DNA of 64,000 nucleotides, taken from Crotalaria pallida (Eukaryota > Streptophyta > Magnoliopsida > Fabales > Fabaceae). Within the stretch, counting starts at the first letter, position 1; each line of letters opens with the position of its first letter. The notes under the pieces are model-generated. The model worked only from the letters and a program-made list of their open reading frames with translations. It did not search any database and was not told where the DNA came from. A program made the position numbers and the translations under genes. This document shows, in pieces, positions 20,376-32,876 of the stretch. The stretch covers positions 30,005,001 to 30,069,000 of the forward strand of contig CM075656.1 of the NCBI GenBank assembly GCA_037953625.1, in the 5' to 3' direction.

Positions 20376-22640
20376 ACTTCTCATTATCTCAATGCTAATA
20401 ATTTGTTTTATGATCAAAGTTGATATGATTTGATTTTGCAAAATCTTCTTTTAATTAGGATTTGTGTTTGTATTATTGTCTTGATTGTATAGTTCCAAAT
20501 ATGCCTGCACTTTATATGAAGATGTAATAAGTTATCAATTTATATAAATGAGTTACAGACCTGTCCCTAGGCCCAGGACAAGAGGGGCGGCCGCCTCCCC
20601 AATTTTCTTTTAAAAATACCTATAGCGGAAATTAAGAAAAAAAATCAAGAAAATAAATAAAACAAAACACGTATAGCTTCCAATTTTTTTATTACCGTAT
20701 TTTGCTATACCATGTTTATTATTTTGGTGATTTTTTTTGGATCATGTTATTATAGTTCATGTTATTAATTTTGTAATAAGGATTATCGACAGGTATATAG
20801 ATGATTGAGGATTAATGATAATGTAAGGGTGGTTTGATTTAAAAATTGAAAGTTTACATTGTATAGAGATGACTCAATAGTTGATGTGTTTTTTTAATCA
20901 AGCTTAAAACAAATGATAGGGTGGATTTCTTCAACCTTTTCTAGAAAGTGGGGAGAATATCTACTAAGCTTGATGTTATTAATGAAATTTCTTAATTATA
21001 AAAAAAATGAAGTTATTATGTTATCGTGTTGTAATGTATATTACAAAATTTTTATGTAGTTAATTTTACGTAATTAATTATTTTATAAGAGAGTGCCCCT
21101 ATTTCTAATTTTGCCTATGGCCACAAAAATGTTAAAAACGGCTCTGATTAATTAAAATGTCCCAAAAATTACTATAGATAACTATTTTAAGTAGTTATAT
21201 ATAATAATATCTATTTTAATATCAAAATGTATGTAAAATTAAGTTTTTATCGATGGCTACCCAGATTTTGTGATAGGGTTGATATGCCTGGATTTAGGAA
21301 AGGGTGAAAAAGAAAGGAAAATGGGAAAGAGAGATAAATAATATATTCAAAGGTGTTTTCGAGAATAAAATTCTAAAAGAAAAAATGAAAGGGGAGTAAA
21401 CCAAACAAAATGTGGAGTTGGATAAGCATTGACAATACCTTGACCTATTTAAGGAGAAATTATTAGTTGGTGTAGCGTTAATGTTTCAGAAATCAGTTTA
21501 ATCATTATATATTTGTTGTTTTAGTTAAAATAAATCATAAAATTGATTATGAGCATCGATGATGTATGGTCTCGAAAGGTCATACCCGATATTAGAAAAA
21601 CGTTTATTATTAGACCAACTACTCAACCTATTTAATTTTATAAATTTGTCATGTGATATATTTTATTATATGTTTAAATAATTATTTTTTATTATTTATA
21701 ACAATATTTTCAAAAGCAAAAATTTAATTTTTTTTTTTTTACACCTAATCCTGCTAATGGTAGTGTAGTAGTGCTATTTACAAGTGAAATGATTATTAGC
21801 CTATTTAAACATGGAAGCTTATTTAAAGATTTTGTTGAATAACAAGATTTTTATTGAGTTTTTAAGCTAACCAAGTTAGGCCTTGAAACAAATTCAGTTA
21901 GTCTTAAAATTTAGCCTATATCAAACTGATAGGCAAAATTTAATTATAAATTTAAAAACACAAACCAAACTTATTTTTGTTAAGACTTGATTCGACTTAA
22001 CCTATTCTCACACTACCAAGAATAAAATAAACTCTCAATTACTAATTACTTTCTCAAGCTGTAGGTAACCCATGTTGTACGTAAACTCTCTCGGCTCTCG
22101 CTCAATACTATATTAATTGGGAATACTATTTTATATAACTGCATGGCCACATCATTCTTGGATGTTTCTTGTCTGGGTGGATATTTTTTTTCGTGACAAT
22201 CATTATCAAAGATGCTAAGTAATCTGCTTCTGAAACCCATTCATTAATTCTCGTGGAATATTTTCAATAAAATATGTTTTGGAGTCTTAATTGATGTAAC
22301 TAAAGTCCAGATGTTGAAATCATACATAATGTATAATTCAATGGACAAGTTATGTAGTATTATTATCATAGCAGTTGAAAGCTTCACTTATACGAGATAT
22401 ATCAGTGTTTCTTTAAACATTCAGAAATCAGGAAAATAACAGTTTTTCAACCCTTTCAAAGAAGTAAGGCTAGAGATAAAGTTATAATGTTGGAGATGAA
22501 GTACACGTACTATTGAACAATCTGTCTTGCACTTCAAAATTATATTAGTGATGATATTAGTTTCACTATAATATATATAAGCACGATTCCCTTTCCTCTT
22601 TCGTGAGGACAATAATTTGGATTTTAGGAAAAATGATGTT
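20324..22640. other. Intergenic, with a probable degenerate hAT fragment
   Basis: AT-rich. The part at about 20568-21147 starts CAGACCTGTCCCTAGGCCC with GGGGCGGCCGCC nearby, and ends AAACGGCTCTG. These resemble ends of a common plant hAT family, but I find no matching target duplication. Nothing else is recognised. Confidence 0.35.
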
Positions 22641-22692
22641 CATAGAGAGTTCTGATTCACCAATTGCACATAATTAATCTGTCTGACAAAAA

Positions 22693-22866
22693 TCATGAGT
22701 TCTGATTCACCAATTGCACATAATCAAATATCCTATCATAGCGAATTTTTCCAGTCCCGAAGACAATTTCACGTTGACGGCTAATGCCGTTGAATCTCAA
22801 TGGTGCTACCATTGTATTGCTAATTGTTGAACACAACAGAGAGCACAACATGAACATTAGAGCCAT
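22693..22866 (-). CDS. Candidate small secreted peptide, 57 residues
   Basis: Not recognised. From the ATG at 22866 the frame begins MALMFMLCSLLCSTISNTMVA, which looks like a signal peptide. A polar, basic mature part follows with FNGISRQREIVFGTGKIRYD and a C-terminus FDYVQLVNQNS. An upstream in-frame ATG at 22941 would give 82 residues with a longer hydrophobic start. A TATA-like TTTTATAAAATT lies near 23000 on the same strand, followed by a CT-rich leader, which favours a real transcript. A 28-bp perfect direct repeat (22647-22674 and 22697-22724) covers the stop region. No known peptide-hormone motif is visible. Could be chance. Confidence 0.35.
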   Translation of the reverse strand: MALMFMLCSLLCSTISNTMVAPLRFNGISRQREIVFGTGKIRYDRIFDYVQLVNQNS

Positions 22867-22941
22867 CAATTGCAGAAGCAGTAAGAAAACAATTAAGCAA
22901 TTATGTGAACAGAGAAGAGAGTGGTGGAGAATTGGGAACAA

Positions 22942-23772
22942 TTATTTTCTTAACTAGTTTTGTAAATTAGATCCTAAAGACTTGATTGCAAATTTTATAA
23001 AAATTATGCATATTGATGTAACAAAATATACCACTTGTCAATTTTTAATTGAGACAAATATGAAAAATATTAAACCCTTCTCAAACCAAGGGGTTGGAAA
23101 GTAATTACCGTAGTTTAGATGCTCAAAATCATTAATTAATCTTGATGTGTTTTATGCATTCTGAGACGAACCTGACAAGGACAAATCCATGTGGTGGTTA
23201 GTGGGGGCACTTGCCCCCACAAACATTTTATTTTTAAAATATACATTTATGTATATGTGTGTTTCTCTCTGTACATACATACATACATTATACTATTTTG
23301 TGCTATAATTAATTGGAGAAATCCTCTAGCGATAGGGAATTTTAATTCAAGTCGATGATTCTTAGTTCGAGTTTTGGTGGGGTCACTTTGTTAAGCTTTT
23401 TTGGTATATGCGTGATCTACAATTCTACATGTAAAATTTATTCTCCATTTAGTATATTAAGATTTTTTTGAATATTTTTTTTTTTGTTTTTAAGATTTTT
23501 TTCAATGATATTTAATTATTTTTTTCACAAACATTATTATCTATTTAACATTTTTTAGATTCTCAATAATAAATATAAGGATAGTTTTCCAAATTTATAT
23601 CAAATGTTTAAATTTCAATGTATATATAAACTTTTTTTTTTGACTTGAATTCTCCTAAAAGGATTTTATATTAAGGATCGGATGAAGTAATAAACACAAA
23701 CACACACACACATATATATTATTTTTTCCAATTCTTAATATCTGATCATTTTGAGACCTTTTTGGTCATATT
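22942..23772. other. Intergenic, AT-rich
   Basis: No gene. GTGGGGGCACTTGCCCCCAC near 23202 is a strong palindrome of the kind found in some hAT termini. Poly-T runs and a short ACATAC microsatellite follow. A MITE-like right end lies near 23690. Confidence 0.35.
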
Positions 23773-24848
23773 TGTAACACCCACTGGACACTACAAAAAA
23801 AACCCTTTATTGCAATAACATTTTGCAACGACTTTTTGTCGTTGCTAAAAACATGTGTTTTGCAACGACTTAAAAATGTCGTTGCAGAAAACAGGTGTTT
23901 TGCAAAGACTTAAAAATGTCGTTGCAGAAAACAGGTTTTTTTAGCAACGACATTATCGTTGCTAATATGATTAAATAATTTTTTTTATTTTTTATTTTTG
24001 TCTCTACTTTTTGACCAATACTACAGATGTCCCCAAAAACATCTTTAATACCAACGAACCTTTGAGACTAATCTTGCATGAGGTCGCGTTCTTAGGCTCT
24101 CCCAATGGGGTGTGTTAATCAGGAATTGAACCTGAGACTTCTTAGTCTCAGACCCCATCCCCAAAATAACCCCCGTTGGAAAATAAATTTTTTTTATAAA
24201 AAATTAAATAAATAAATAAATAACAAAAGGGTATTCTCCACCTTATACAAACAAATTCCCAACTTGATTCCTCTTATACCCGTGTAAGATGTAACATCCT
24301 TATTTTTTTTTATTTTTAAATTTTGAGCAAATTTGGGATTAAGTAATTAATTCTTGAAATTAACTGTTAAAGAGTCAGACATCTTCATAAAATATCCTAT
24401 AGTATTTATGAAAATGTATTTGATTCATATATTTTTATGTAGATTCATTTAAAAAAACTACCCTGTGTAAAAAATATATATTCTATACTTTACCTTGCTT
24501 TTGATATATTCAATATTAAATTATGTTACTATAAAAAAAAATATTAAATTATGTTTATACTTCCAAACTTTTAACTCTATAACTTTCTTAGACGTGTTTA
24601 TTTGATAATTAAAATTTATTTTAAGTATTTCCTTGGATTAAAAATAAATAAATAAATAAATAAAATATGTGTATTTGTATTATTATATTTATTATATATT
24701 TTAAAAAAATAAAAAATAATGGTAATAAGAGTGGGTTCTGGACTCTTGTACGTATAAGGGAGAACCCTAGTCCCTAACCCCCATTTTCTTTCTCTCCTTT
24801 GATTCCCTTCTTGTTCTCTCCCTCTTGTCACCGGCGCCGTCCTCCAGC

Positions 24849-27800
24849 TGTAACACCCCAAAATTTTAATCCCCGATTAATGAAATGTTAATTATAAATT
24901 AATTATAATTAATTATTTCCATATTAATCCTTGATTAAAATATGTGTTCATATAGTTGGTATATGAGTGTGAAATTATTTAATAAATATAATAAATGCCT
25001 AAAATGAGTATTTTGCATATTAGTCCCTGGGTTGGGACCTAGAAGCAATTATAGGAAAGGTTTTGGAGGGAAAGTAAATAAAATAATTATTTTTCAAAAA
25101 TGGGGCAAAATACTCGAGTATTTCTCGGAAAACTCGAGTATTCTGGACAGAGTTGCACGAGTTAGTGCGTTTGGCGAGTCACCACCACCGATTCCCCTCC
25201 GTTGACACGAATACTCCATCATCAACAGCTCAAGGACGTCGTGTCGCCCTGCATAAGCTTTCTCTATGTCTATTTAAGCTCAGCAACACCGAATTCGTGG
25301 AGATTTTTGGCTAAGTTTGAGTTGTTGAGTAAGTTAGGGTTCATAACTTCGTCTGATCGATTCTTCCTCTCTGTGTCAAATTGAAACACAAATCATACAC
25401 CAATACAAAGCTCACATCACGAGCTTTGTATAGATATAAAGATTGTGAGCTGAGAGTGAGTGTGCTGTTAGAATCAAAGCTGAGAAGTTGAGGTTTGGTT
25501 GCTGTTTTCAGTTCTGGGAGCTTACTTCAATTTCGATTTTTGGTAAGCTCACGAATCCTTGAGTCCCAAATTCGGTTTCCTTAGTTAGTTTATGTTGCAT
25601 AGAGTTTATAAAATCTAATTTCCCCAATTTGTGTCTCTGTTTCATGGGTAAACCAATTCCACTTTGGTGTTGCACTCAAAATGCTCTGCATGTGGTGCTT
25701 GAAGTTGGTCTGAGAGTTGTGGAGCTTTTCTTTGGGGATTTCTTGTTTGATTCACGTCTGAGAGGTAAGGGGAAGTAATTATATTCACTAGATAGAGATT
25801 AAATTCCATGATTTGTGTTAGAGAGCCACCAAGAGGCTCTAAGGGCTTAGATTGAATAGGGTCTTTGGTTTGGAGATCAAGCTTTGCTCTAAAACTGTGT
25901 TGAGCAAGTTCTATATCATGCATGCAAGCTTAAATGAACTTTGTTTCATGAGTATTGTGCTTATTGTGTAAATTGAAGTATTGAGTTGTTAAAATGTGTT
26001 TTTATGCATGATTTATTGATTCTCTGTCAAATTGGTTATTTGATATGAAATGAGTATGGTAACATGTTCAATATATGGTATATGAACTATTGTGATCACT
26101 GGTTTGGGTTAAAAATGTTTATAAATTGAAATGGTATGTAAAAACCAAGTTTCAGTCTGTTCTGTCTGCAAACACTCGAGTATATGGCTTAACACTCGAG
26201 TATTTCGTGATGCACCAGTGTGAAAATTGGCGCACCAACTTGAGAACCAGGCTAAGCACTCGAGTATTTCAGATACAACAAGAGTAAAAATTAATGAACA
26301 ACTCGAGTAATATGTGAACTACTCGAGTATTCTGGGTAATGGACTACTCGAGTATCTCATGAATTACTCGAGTATATTTTTGAAGATCTGAAAACTTGAA
26401 TCTCTATACAGACATGAACGACTCGAGTATAATCATGAACTACTCGAGTAAAATATGGAAAATGATAAACTACTCGAGTATTATGGAAAACACTCGAGTA
26501 TTTTTAGTCACATACTTAAAAATACCATTTTCAATTCTAAGTCATTTTGTAACACTTAAAGGACGATAAACCAAGTGATCCTGGACTTAAAGGAAATTGA
26601 TTGACGTTATGATATTTTCATTTGAATAACGATACGTTGCTCGGAAGGCACGTAATGTATTAATAAAAGGGTAAAACATCAATCAATTCCCTTTAAGTAA
26701 AGTAATGCATTCATTCTGGAGTTTGGATGGTAGGACGTATATCATGTTTTTGGTAAACATGTGGAGGGCCTCTGGGAGTGCCAATACGCTTGCTTGATGA
26801 CACGTCGTTGACGTGGTCGGCTTAGTGGATGCCGATATGGTTATACCGTTTGGATGACGGGATATGCTCGGGTGGCATGGATACCAAGCTTGACGTGTAT
26901 ATTCTAGGTGAATGTACGAATTGTTGTATACCTAGGAATACAACGCACTGTTGAGTGCTGGGTTGTCAGGGATGGACGTTAGAGAGTGACATAGTATGAT
27001 GGAGATAGGCTTGAGAGCTAAAGTCATGCATCATGCCACTCATTTAAATCAATTGTGATAAATGAAATAAGTGTGAGCATCCTATGTGCATTAATTAACT
27101 GCTAAGTGTTATATGTGATTGTTGTTAATTGATGCATATTTACATACTCATATTGCACAATTTATTCTCTGTTGATTATGTGTATAGAATTGCTTACCCC
27201 TATTCCCTTGTAGGTGATGTCTCGTTACATTGCTTGCATCGAGATCCGGCCACTTCCTAGTGGCACATGGATCTATGAGGACCATCGCGCGGTGTTCGAG
27301 GGAGAGGTAGAGGTTACCTTCTACCACCCGAACCCGTTGATCCGATTCCGTCCTCGTAGATTTAGGATTCCCATCATATACACTATGCATGTACCCCCGT
27401 TTTACACTTACCATGGACCACCTCCCACGCGACCAGCTCGCTCCTATCACAGTTTCCGTTTTCGACCTACCCGCTCTCACCCTTTTACCTCGAGAGTCGT
27501 CCGCGAGGAGACTCCCCCTTCTGATCCGAGGAGCCCAGTCAGGGTTTCACCATCACCTGACCCGGTACCCAGTGGTAGGGTACACTCTCCCTCGGATGAG
27601 ATCGAGGAGGACCCGGTGGAGGACGAGAGTGGGAGCGAGCCTGTCGTGCATTCTACTGGGAGTGATTGGAGGGACGATGATCCCTAGGTTTGTGCATAGG
27701 GTATGTGATGAGGATAAGGGGATCCGATGTGTGGAGGCTGTGGAGGAGATCTTGCTGCTGCTGCTGTGTTGATGATGATGCTACTACCTTACTATTTATG

Positions 27801-28425
27801 TTTCTTGGAGACTGCTGTTATCACTACTACTACATCTGATGCTGCCGGATCTACGTGACCACCCTTAGAGTTTTATTTTGATTATGTATATATGTTGTAG
27901 ATATACTTTTGGGATTCTCTAGGGATTTGGTCATGTTATTATGTAGATCTGTTTATGGACTTGTATTTTGGGATCTTGGAAGCTTTGATATGGGGCTATG
28001 TACTTATGACTCTTATTATATATATATATACCTATGTTCATCTTACTAGTAATTGCATAGTCCGATAATTCCGCTTACTCTGATTTAATCTATTTGAGGG
28101 CTCGGCTGTGAAAACTATTCGATGGTATCAGTTTTATCAAATAAAGCAAGGGTAGCTTCAGTTATTTTCTATAATATAAAATACGGTTCCAAAAGATGAA
28201 TGCTACCCAACTTTCGAAAAGGTTTCAGAAATCGCCAAATTCAATATAACTGTTTTGGTAATACCTTAGGGTTTATTCTCCAAGAATTCCAAGTGTTGAT
28301 TTGTGCATCCGCTTTTAAAAGAAAATTTTATTTCCATATTTTCTTAATCCTCACAAGTCCATATATTATGCAATATAAAAGCTTAATTACTATATTATAT
28401 TTGGGTAATCCGGAAGGGTGTCACA
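24849..28425 (+). repeat. Solo LTR (LTR-B), 3577 bp, TSD CCAGC
   Basis: It starts TGTAACACCCC and ends GGGTGTCACA. The 5-bp duplication CCAGC is at 24844-24848 and 28426-28430. There are no gag or pol domains. Its start is nearly the same as 62766-64000, so both belong to one family. It contains 13 copies of ACTCGAGTA (two near 25110-25140, eleven at 26172-26500) and the 157-codon LTR frame at 27217. It was inserted in the 5' part of the captured SCL-type gene fragment. Confidence 0.85.
27217..27687 (+). CDS. Reading frame inside LTR-B, unknown product
   Basis: Not a recognised protein. The ATG at 27217 follows a pyrimidine-rich TATTCCCTTGTAG that looks like a 3' splice site. The product (about 156 residues) starts MSRYIACIEIRPLPSGTWIY, has a Pro/Arg-rich middle (YHGPPPTRPARSYHSFRFRP) and a Ser/Pro-rich, strongly acidic C-terminus (DEIEEDPVEDESGSE). 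At the same relative place in LTR-A (41285), again right after a TAG-type splice-site sequence, a frame starts MAQNPIYIEMRFLPEG, matching the pattern I-x-I-E-x-R-x-L-P-x-G before an insertion breaks it. Conservation between two LTR families suggests an element-encoded product rather than chance. Confidence 0.45.
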   Translation: MSRYIACIEIRPLPSGTWIYEDHRAVFEGEVEVTFYHPNPLIRFRPRRFRIPIIYTMHVPPFYTYHGPPPTRPARSYHSFRFRPTRSHPFTSRVVREETPPSDPRSPVRVSPSPDPVPSGRVHSPSDEIEEDPVEDESGSEPVVHSTGSDWRDDDP

Positions 28426-28810
28426 CCAGCCACCATCACCGCCAGCCTTAGCCTCTCTCTTCTTCTCTCTCTCAACCTCCTCCGTCTCATTCTCTCCCTT
28501 CATCCCTCGGTTTTCGCTGCTACCACGGAACCGAGCTTCAACGGCGCTCCCATCTGACTCTCCATTGGCTCACGGCGGCGTCGGCTTCGAGAACCGGCCC
28601 CCATCTCACTCTCCCCCATCTCACAGTGGCGTCGAGAACCCTAAGTCATCTTAGCCCTAAGTCTCTCCCTTTGTTCACGGCGGCAACCCCTTAGCTCACG
28701 GAGGCTGTGGCGGCGGTACCCTCAGGGGCAGCACAACCCTTCCTTCTTTTAATTGATTTTCCGCACTTTAATTTTTTTATTTTATGATTAATTTTTTTCT
28801 CGAAAATTAG

Positions 28811-28996
28811 GGCACAAATTAAGAGGGGATACAGAGGTGGTGGTAGTGGAGGGAGCAGGCGCAGGGAAAGCAACACTGGAAGCTTTCTGGTGATGAGGAA
28901 CATCCCTCTTGATTGTCGACTTGATGAGCTTCGAATCCCTTTCAAGAGATTCGGTCCGGTTTGCAATGTCTACCTTTCCAAGGACTATTACTCAAG
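28811..28996 (+). pseudogene. Captured exon of an SCL-type SR splicing factor
   Basis: An exon bounded by TTAG and GTGATG encodes, from 28812, a basic Gly/Arg/Ser leader (RGYRGGGSGGSRRRES) and the first half of an RNA-recognition motif: SFLVMRNIPLDCRLDELRI, then PFKRFGPVCNVYLSKDYYS. This is the start of the RRM in plant SCL28/SCL30/SCL30A-type proteins; intact family members continue with a GFAFVQF-type RNP1 motif, which is missing here. The GC-rich 28430-28800 segment looks like its 5' untranslated and leader region and is separated from 24720-24848 by the LTR-B insertion. It lies inside the outer CACTA element, so it is a captured fragment rather than a working gene. Confidence 0.75.
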
Positions 28997-29793
28997 GTGA
29001 TGAATCTAATTCTTAATTCTTAATAAAGAAATTTTCAAATTTTTGTTACATTTTGTAGATTTGTGTTGTTTGATTCATGAAATTGAGTTTATGGCTGAGC
29101 ATAATTAGCTTCTATTTGATTTGCGAAAGTAGTTGAGTTTTCACTTTTGACTAGATAATTATTTCAGTGTGACTCAAAGAATTGAGTGGGGGCCGTACTG
29201 TTCTGCATTGATTTCTATTTTTTTTTGTTAAAATGTATTTGGTATTGATTTTGCAATTTTTGAATTCATTTTGGGCTGGTTTGTCAACGGGTATGTTGGT
29301 TTGAAATTGAAGTTATAAACCAAGACCAAACCCCAAGTTTTGAAGAGGATATCTACTCACTCTTTAAAGTATTGATCCTATTACAAGTGTGTTAATCTTC
29401 ATACCAAGTTATCATAGTTTTCGTTTCAGTTTCTGGTTTTTGTTCATCTTCTCATTATTCATTCTTATTTTTGTTCATTTGTGCTTTTTATATATGTTTT
29501 GAGTGTCGGAGGCGATGATTCTTATTTTATATTTGTTTCAGGATTATATATGTCATGGTAGCATCAGTTTAAATCTGTCACGTATAAAAAAAACCAAAAA
29601 TGTGCTTTTGTAAGGCATGAAATTTTTGCATTATCTTTGTCATGCTCAATTATTTGAACGAGTTCTACTTGATGATCCTTCATGACTATGACACTTTTTA
29701 ATGGTTTAACCAGGTGACCTTGGAACTTGTTTCATTTGTTGCAGTTGATACCGTTTTGCAATTAAAGGCTTCGTTCTGATAATTCATTCAGTC

Positions 29794-30372
29794 ATGACCT
29801 GTTTTCCCTTCTTCAGCAAGGGGTCTTCTTCATCAAGACAAGATCCGGACATTGATGTAGGTAACTAAACAACATATTATAACAAATTACAGTAGATAAT
29901 TCCAATATGGAATTATTCTAGTGCCTTATATTTGTTTGATTTCCTAGGGGTGCAGCTTTATTCTGGACTCAAGAATAAGGATGTATATTATACAATACAT
30001 TGAAAAAATGTACTTACAAATTGATTTTTAATTGCATATACTTGTGAACGGCTATTTCAGGCATTCAAAATGTGAGAATCTTTACCTACAAAGAGCTAAT
30101 AAAAGCCACTGATGATTTTAGTCCTTCCAATAAAATTGGAGAGGGTGGTTTTGGTTTTGTCTATAAGGTAAACTGAACCACTTTCAATTACTACTTGCAT
30201 CATCACAACAATTGGCCTGATCATTGTTTTCTCCTTGCTTTTCTTATCAACGAAACCTTAACAGTATTATGATGGATGGATCAGGGACGACATAAAAATG
30301 GAAAATATGCTGCTATAAAAGTCCTTTCAGCCGAATCAAGACAAGGGGTAAAGGAGTTCTTGACAGAGATTA
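29794..30372 (+). pseudogene. Captured N-terminal part of a receptor-like cytoplasmic kinase
   Basis: Three exons (29794-29860, 30061-30167, 30285-about 30372) join in frame with GT-AG introns. They encode MTCFPFFSKGSSSSRQDP, then RIFTYKELIKATDDF, the kinase Gly-loop IGEGGFGFVYKG, and the ATP-binding Lys in YAAIKVLSAES, ending at EFLTEIN. The pattern matches the CRPK1-like group of plant cytoplasmic kinases. Catalytic loop, activation segment and the rest of the kinase domain are absent: the sequence switches to unrelated DNA right after a 21-bp copy of an earlier exon-3 segment. The N-terminal Cys could allow acylation in the parent protein. No stops interrupt the fragment. Confidence 0.8.
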
Positions 30373-30392
30373 ATGGAAAATATGCTGCTATA

Positions 30393-30900
30393 CTGATTTT
30401 AATGTGCAGCTTTTGATGTGCAATTTTATACTGATTTTGGTATGATAGTTTACTGGTTACACTGCTGAGATGTGCAGATTTTTTACTGCATTATCATGTT
30501 GCTTTTAGACTGATCTATGACTGCATTTAGGCCAACTTATATTCTCATTTTGCAGTCACCTTTAATACTGGTTTACTGTGCTGCTTAAACGTGCTGATCT
30601 ATACTGCTATATTTTGCCATCATATACTACAAGACTACACTGATTTATTACTTATCACTGCTGATTACAATCCTATTATTGATATGAACTTCCTACCATA
30701 TTGCTATTCTTGACTGATAATGACTGTTGATGCTTTGCTAGACTGATTTATGGCCTACTTATGTGCAACATCATTATGTTCTGCTATTGCACTAGGAAGG
30801 GGGGGCATTCTGTATTTTCAATTTCTAGATCTAATGCATTTTGCATTATAATAGCAGCATAAAGCGTATTTGAACTTTATGAGATGAGATAACCATATGA
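30393..30900. other. Filler DNA between captured fragments
   Basis: Low-complexity sequence with irregular repeats of CTGATTTATACTGC-like words. No coding signal. It starts at the abrupt end of the kinase fragment. Confidence 0.4.
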
Positions 30901-32813
30901 AGTGCACAGGAGTTCTGTAGCGTTGGAGATGATTCTTGTCTCATATTATGGGATGCCCGTGTTGGCTCTAGTCCTGCAGTTAAGGTATATGATTTATACG
31001 CTAATCATGTGTTCCAATTTGTTTTCCTTTGATTTTATTTTGATATTGATGTGAACTTTAAGGTGTTTTGTGCCATATTTTTTTTAGTTGTTCACAAACT
31101 CTTTGAATTAGGATCGTGCTATATGATTGAGGTTGTCATCTATGTATATGTGTACCAGTATTTTAAGATACTGATATCACTACAAGAAAAACCTTTTATT
31201 GCAACGACTTTTGTCGTTGCAAAAAACCAAAATCCGTTGCAAAAATGTTTCCTGCGCAAAAAACGATTTTCAGCAACGACTTTCTTCGTTGCTATAAATA
31301 ACGATTTTCAGCAACGACTTTCTTCGTTGCTATAAATAACGATTTTCATCAACGACAGATGTCGTTGCTAAACAGGGCTGTAGAGCTATATACAGGTAAT
31401 CTGTTTCGCAAAGACATTGTCGTTGCAAAAACCTTTTGGCTTTTGCAACAACAATGTCGTTGCAATAGCCTTTGCTTAATAAAAAAAAATATTTAACCAG
31501 ATAAATCTTTTTTATGCTTCAAATTTTGAAATTTTTTTAATAGGGTTAGAGAACTACTAAATTTATAACACATACATTAAACAAAATCTTATTCAATTAT
31601 TGTAAATTGTGTTTATTACAAGAGTACAAGACACAAAATAAAAGTTTCAAAAAAAAAAAGACACCAAATAAGAATATATATGATATACAAAATCTCTCAT
31701 ATCCTTTATTTGTATATAATCCACCTCAAGCAACACCAATTATTCATCTTTGCTTGATTTTTTGCATGCTCAGAACCTGAAATTGATAAGTCCAATTAAG
31801 TTATAATTATAGTTAATATATACATACACACACATAGACACACATATAAACATAGCTAAGAAAATTCTAAAGCTCTAAATCTAATCGTACTAAAACTTAA
31901 AACTCGCAATAGACTGTTTACTAAGACTACTAAATAATCATATTAAATATTTATAACAACAAAAGAAGAGGATGAAGAGTATATGTAAAATAATCTTCAA
32001 TTGTAGTAGACAAGTTAACTAAGAGTAACACTTGAAGTTGTAATGTTCCATTTTCATTCTCAATTTAAATATATCATATCATATATATAGATAGATAAGT
32101 GAATCTGAAAATGTAACACCTCAAAATCTAATAGACAATAAAATATTAGGTAAACAGAGAATACCTTCTTCTCTTTTTTTAAGCTTTGCCTGTGTAATAA
32201 ATTACTGCTATAAACAACTAGATTGCTAACAGTCTAGAAGGTTAAAAGTTGGAGTGCAAACAACAATCAAAACATTTTTATAAATCAATCGCCATTAACG
32301 AATAACAAGTCTTAATTCAAACATCTTTTCTCAATGATGTCGGGAACTTCTAAAATAAAGTCTATCTTCACTGCAGTTTTAAACTTAGAATACCAGAGCA
32401 AAAAAAAAAAAAAAAAAACCACAATAAAATCACCTACCAACTTTGGGACATCTCTGATTCCCAAATATCTTAACAATCAAAGAATAGCATTCTTGCCTTT
32501 GATCTCTTGTAATTTCCCTTGCTAGGAAAAGGATGACTGTGCTTTCATAAATAGAATGGAAGAATCATTAGAACTATAGTTTCTTCCCTTATGATAGCAT
32601 TCCACATTTTATAAGGAAAACCAAGTATAAAGTTCAAACCTTCAATGTCATTAGTCTGATCAGCAAAAAGAACAGGAGGAGCTGAAACTGGGAAATGTTC
32701 AACATGTTTTTTAGTGATAACTTAAGCTCTTCAAGGAAACATTTTGCTCATCGCAATCAGTTAATTATCTGAATAACAAAATGAAAAAATTAAGTGTCAA
32801 ACAAGATACATAT

Positions 32814-32876
32814 CTCATGTAAAATATCTGCCTAGTTGGATTCAAACTCTAGTGCCTTTGTCAAGTCTTCAATAAT
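32814..32876 (-). pseudogene. Captured exon resembling the TPR protein SRFR1
   Basis: After an acceptor CCAG the minus strand encodes IIEDLTKALEFESN, a TAG stop, then ADILHE. This pattern (DLTKALEFEPNS followed by ADILHERG) is typical of a tetratricopeptide repeat in plant SRFR1-like immune regulators. The stop codon replaces a residue that is usually Ser. Only 21 codons are recognisable. The family call rests on this short match and should be treated as probable, not certain. Confidence 0.5.

Noticed and set aside
26172..26500. Many CTCGAG (XhoI) sites as a possible cloning artefact
   Set aside because: The surrounding bases vary naturally and the array is shared in position with other LTRs carrying different palindromes.
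27389..27772. A 127-codon frame overlapping the LTR frame at 27217
   Set aside because: It is out of frame with the longer product, and only the 27217 frame has a counterpart in LTR-A.
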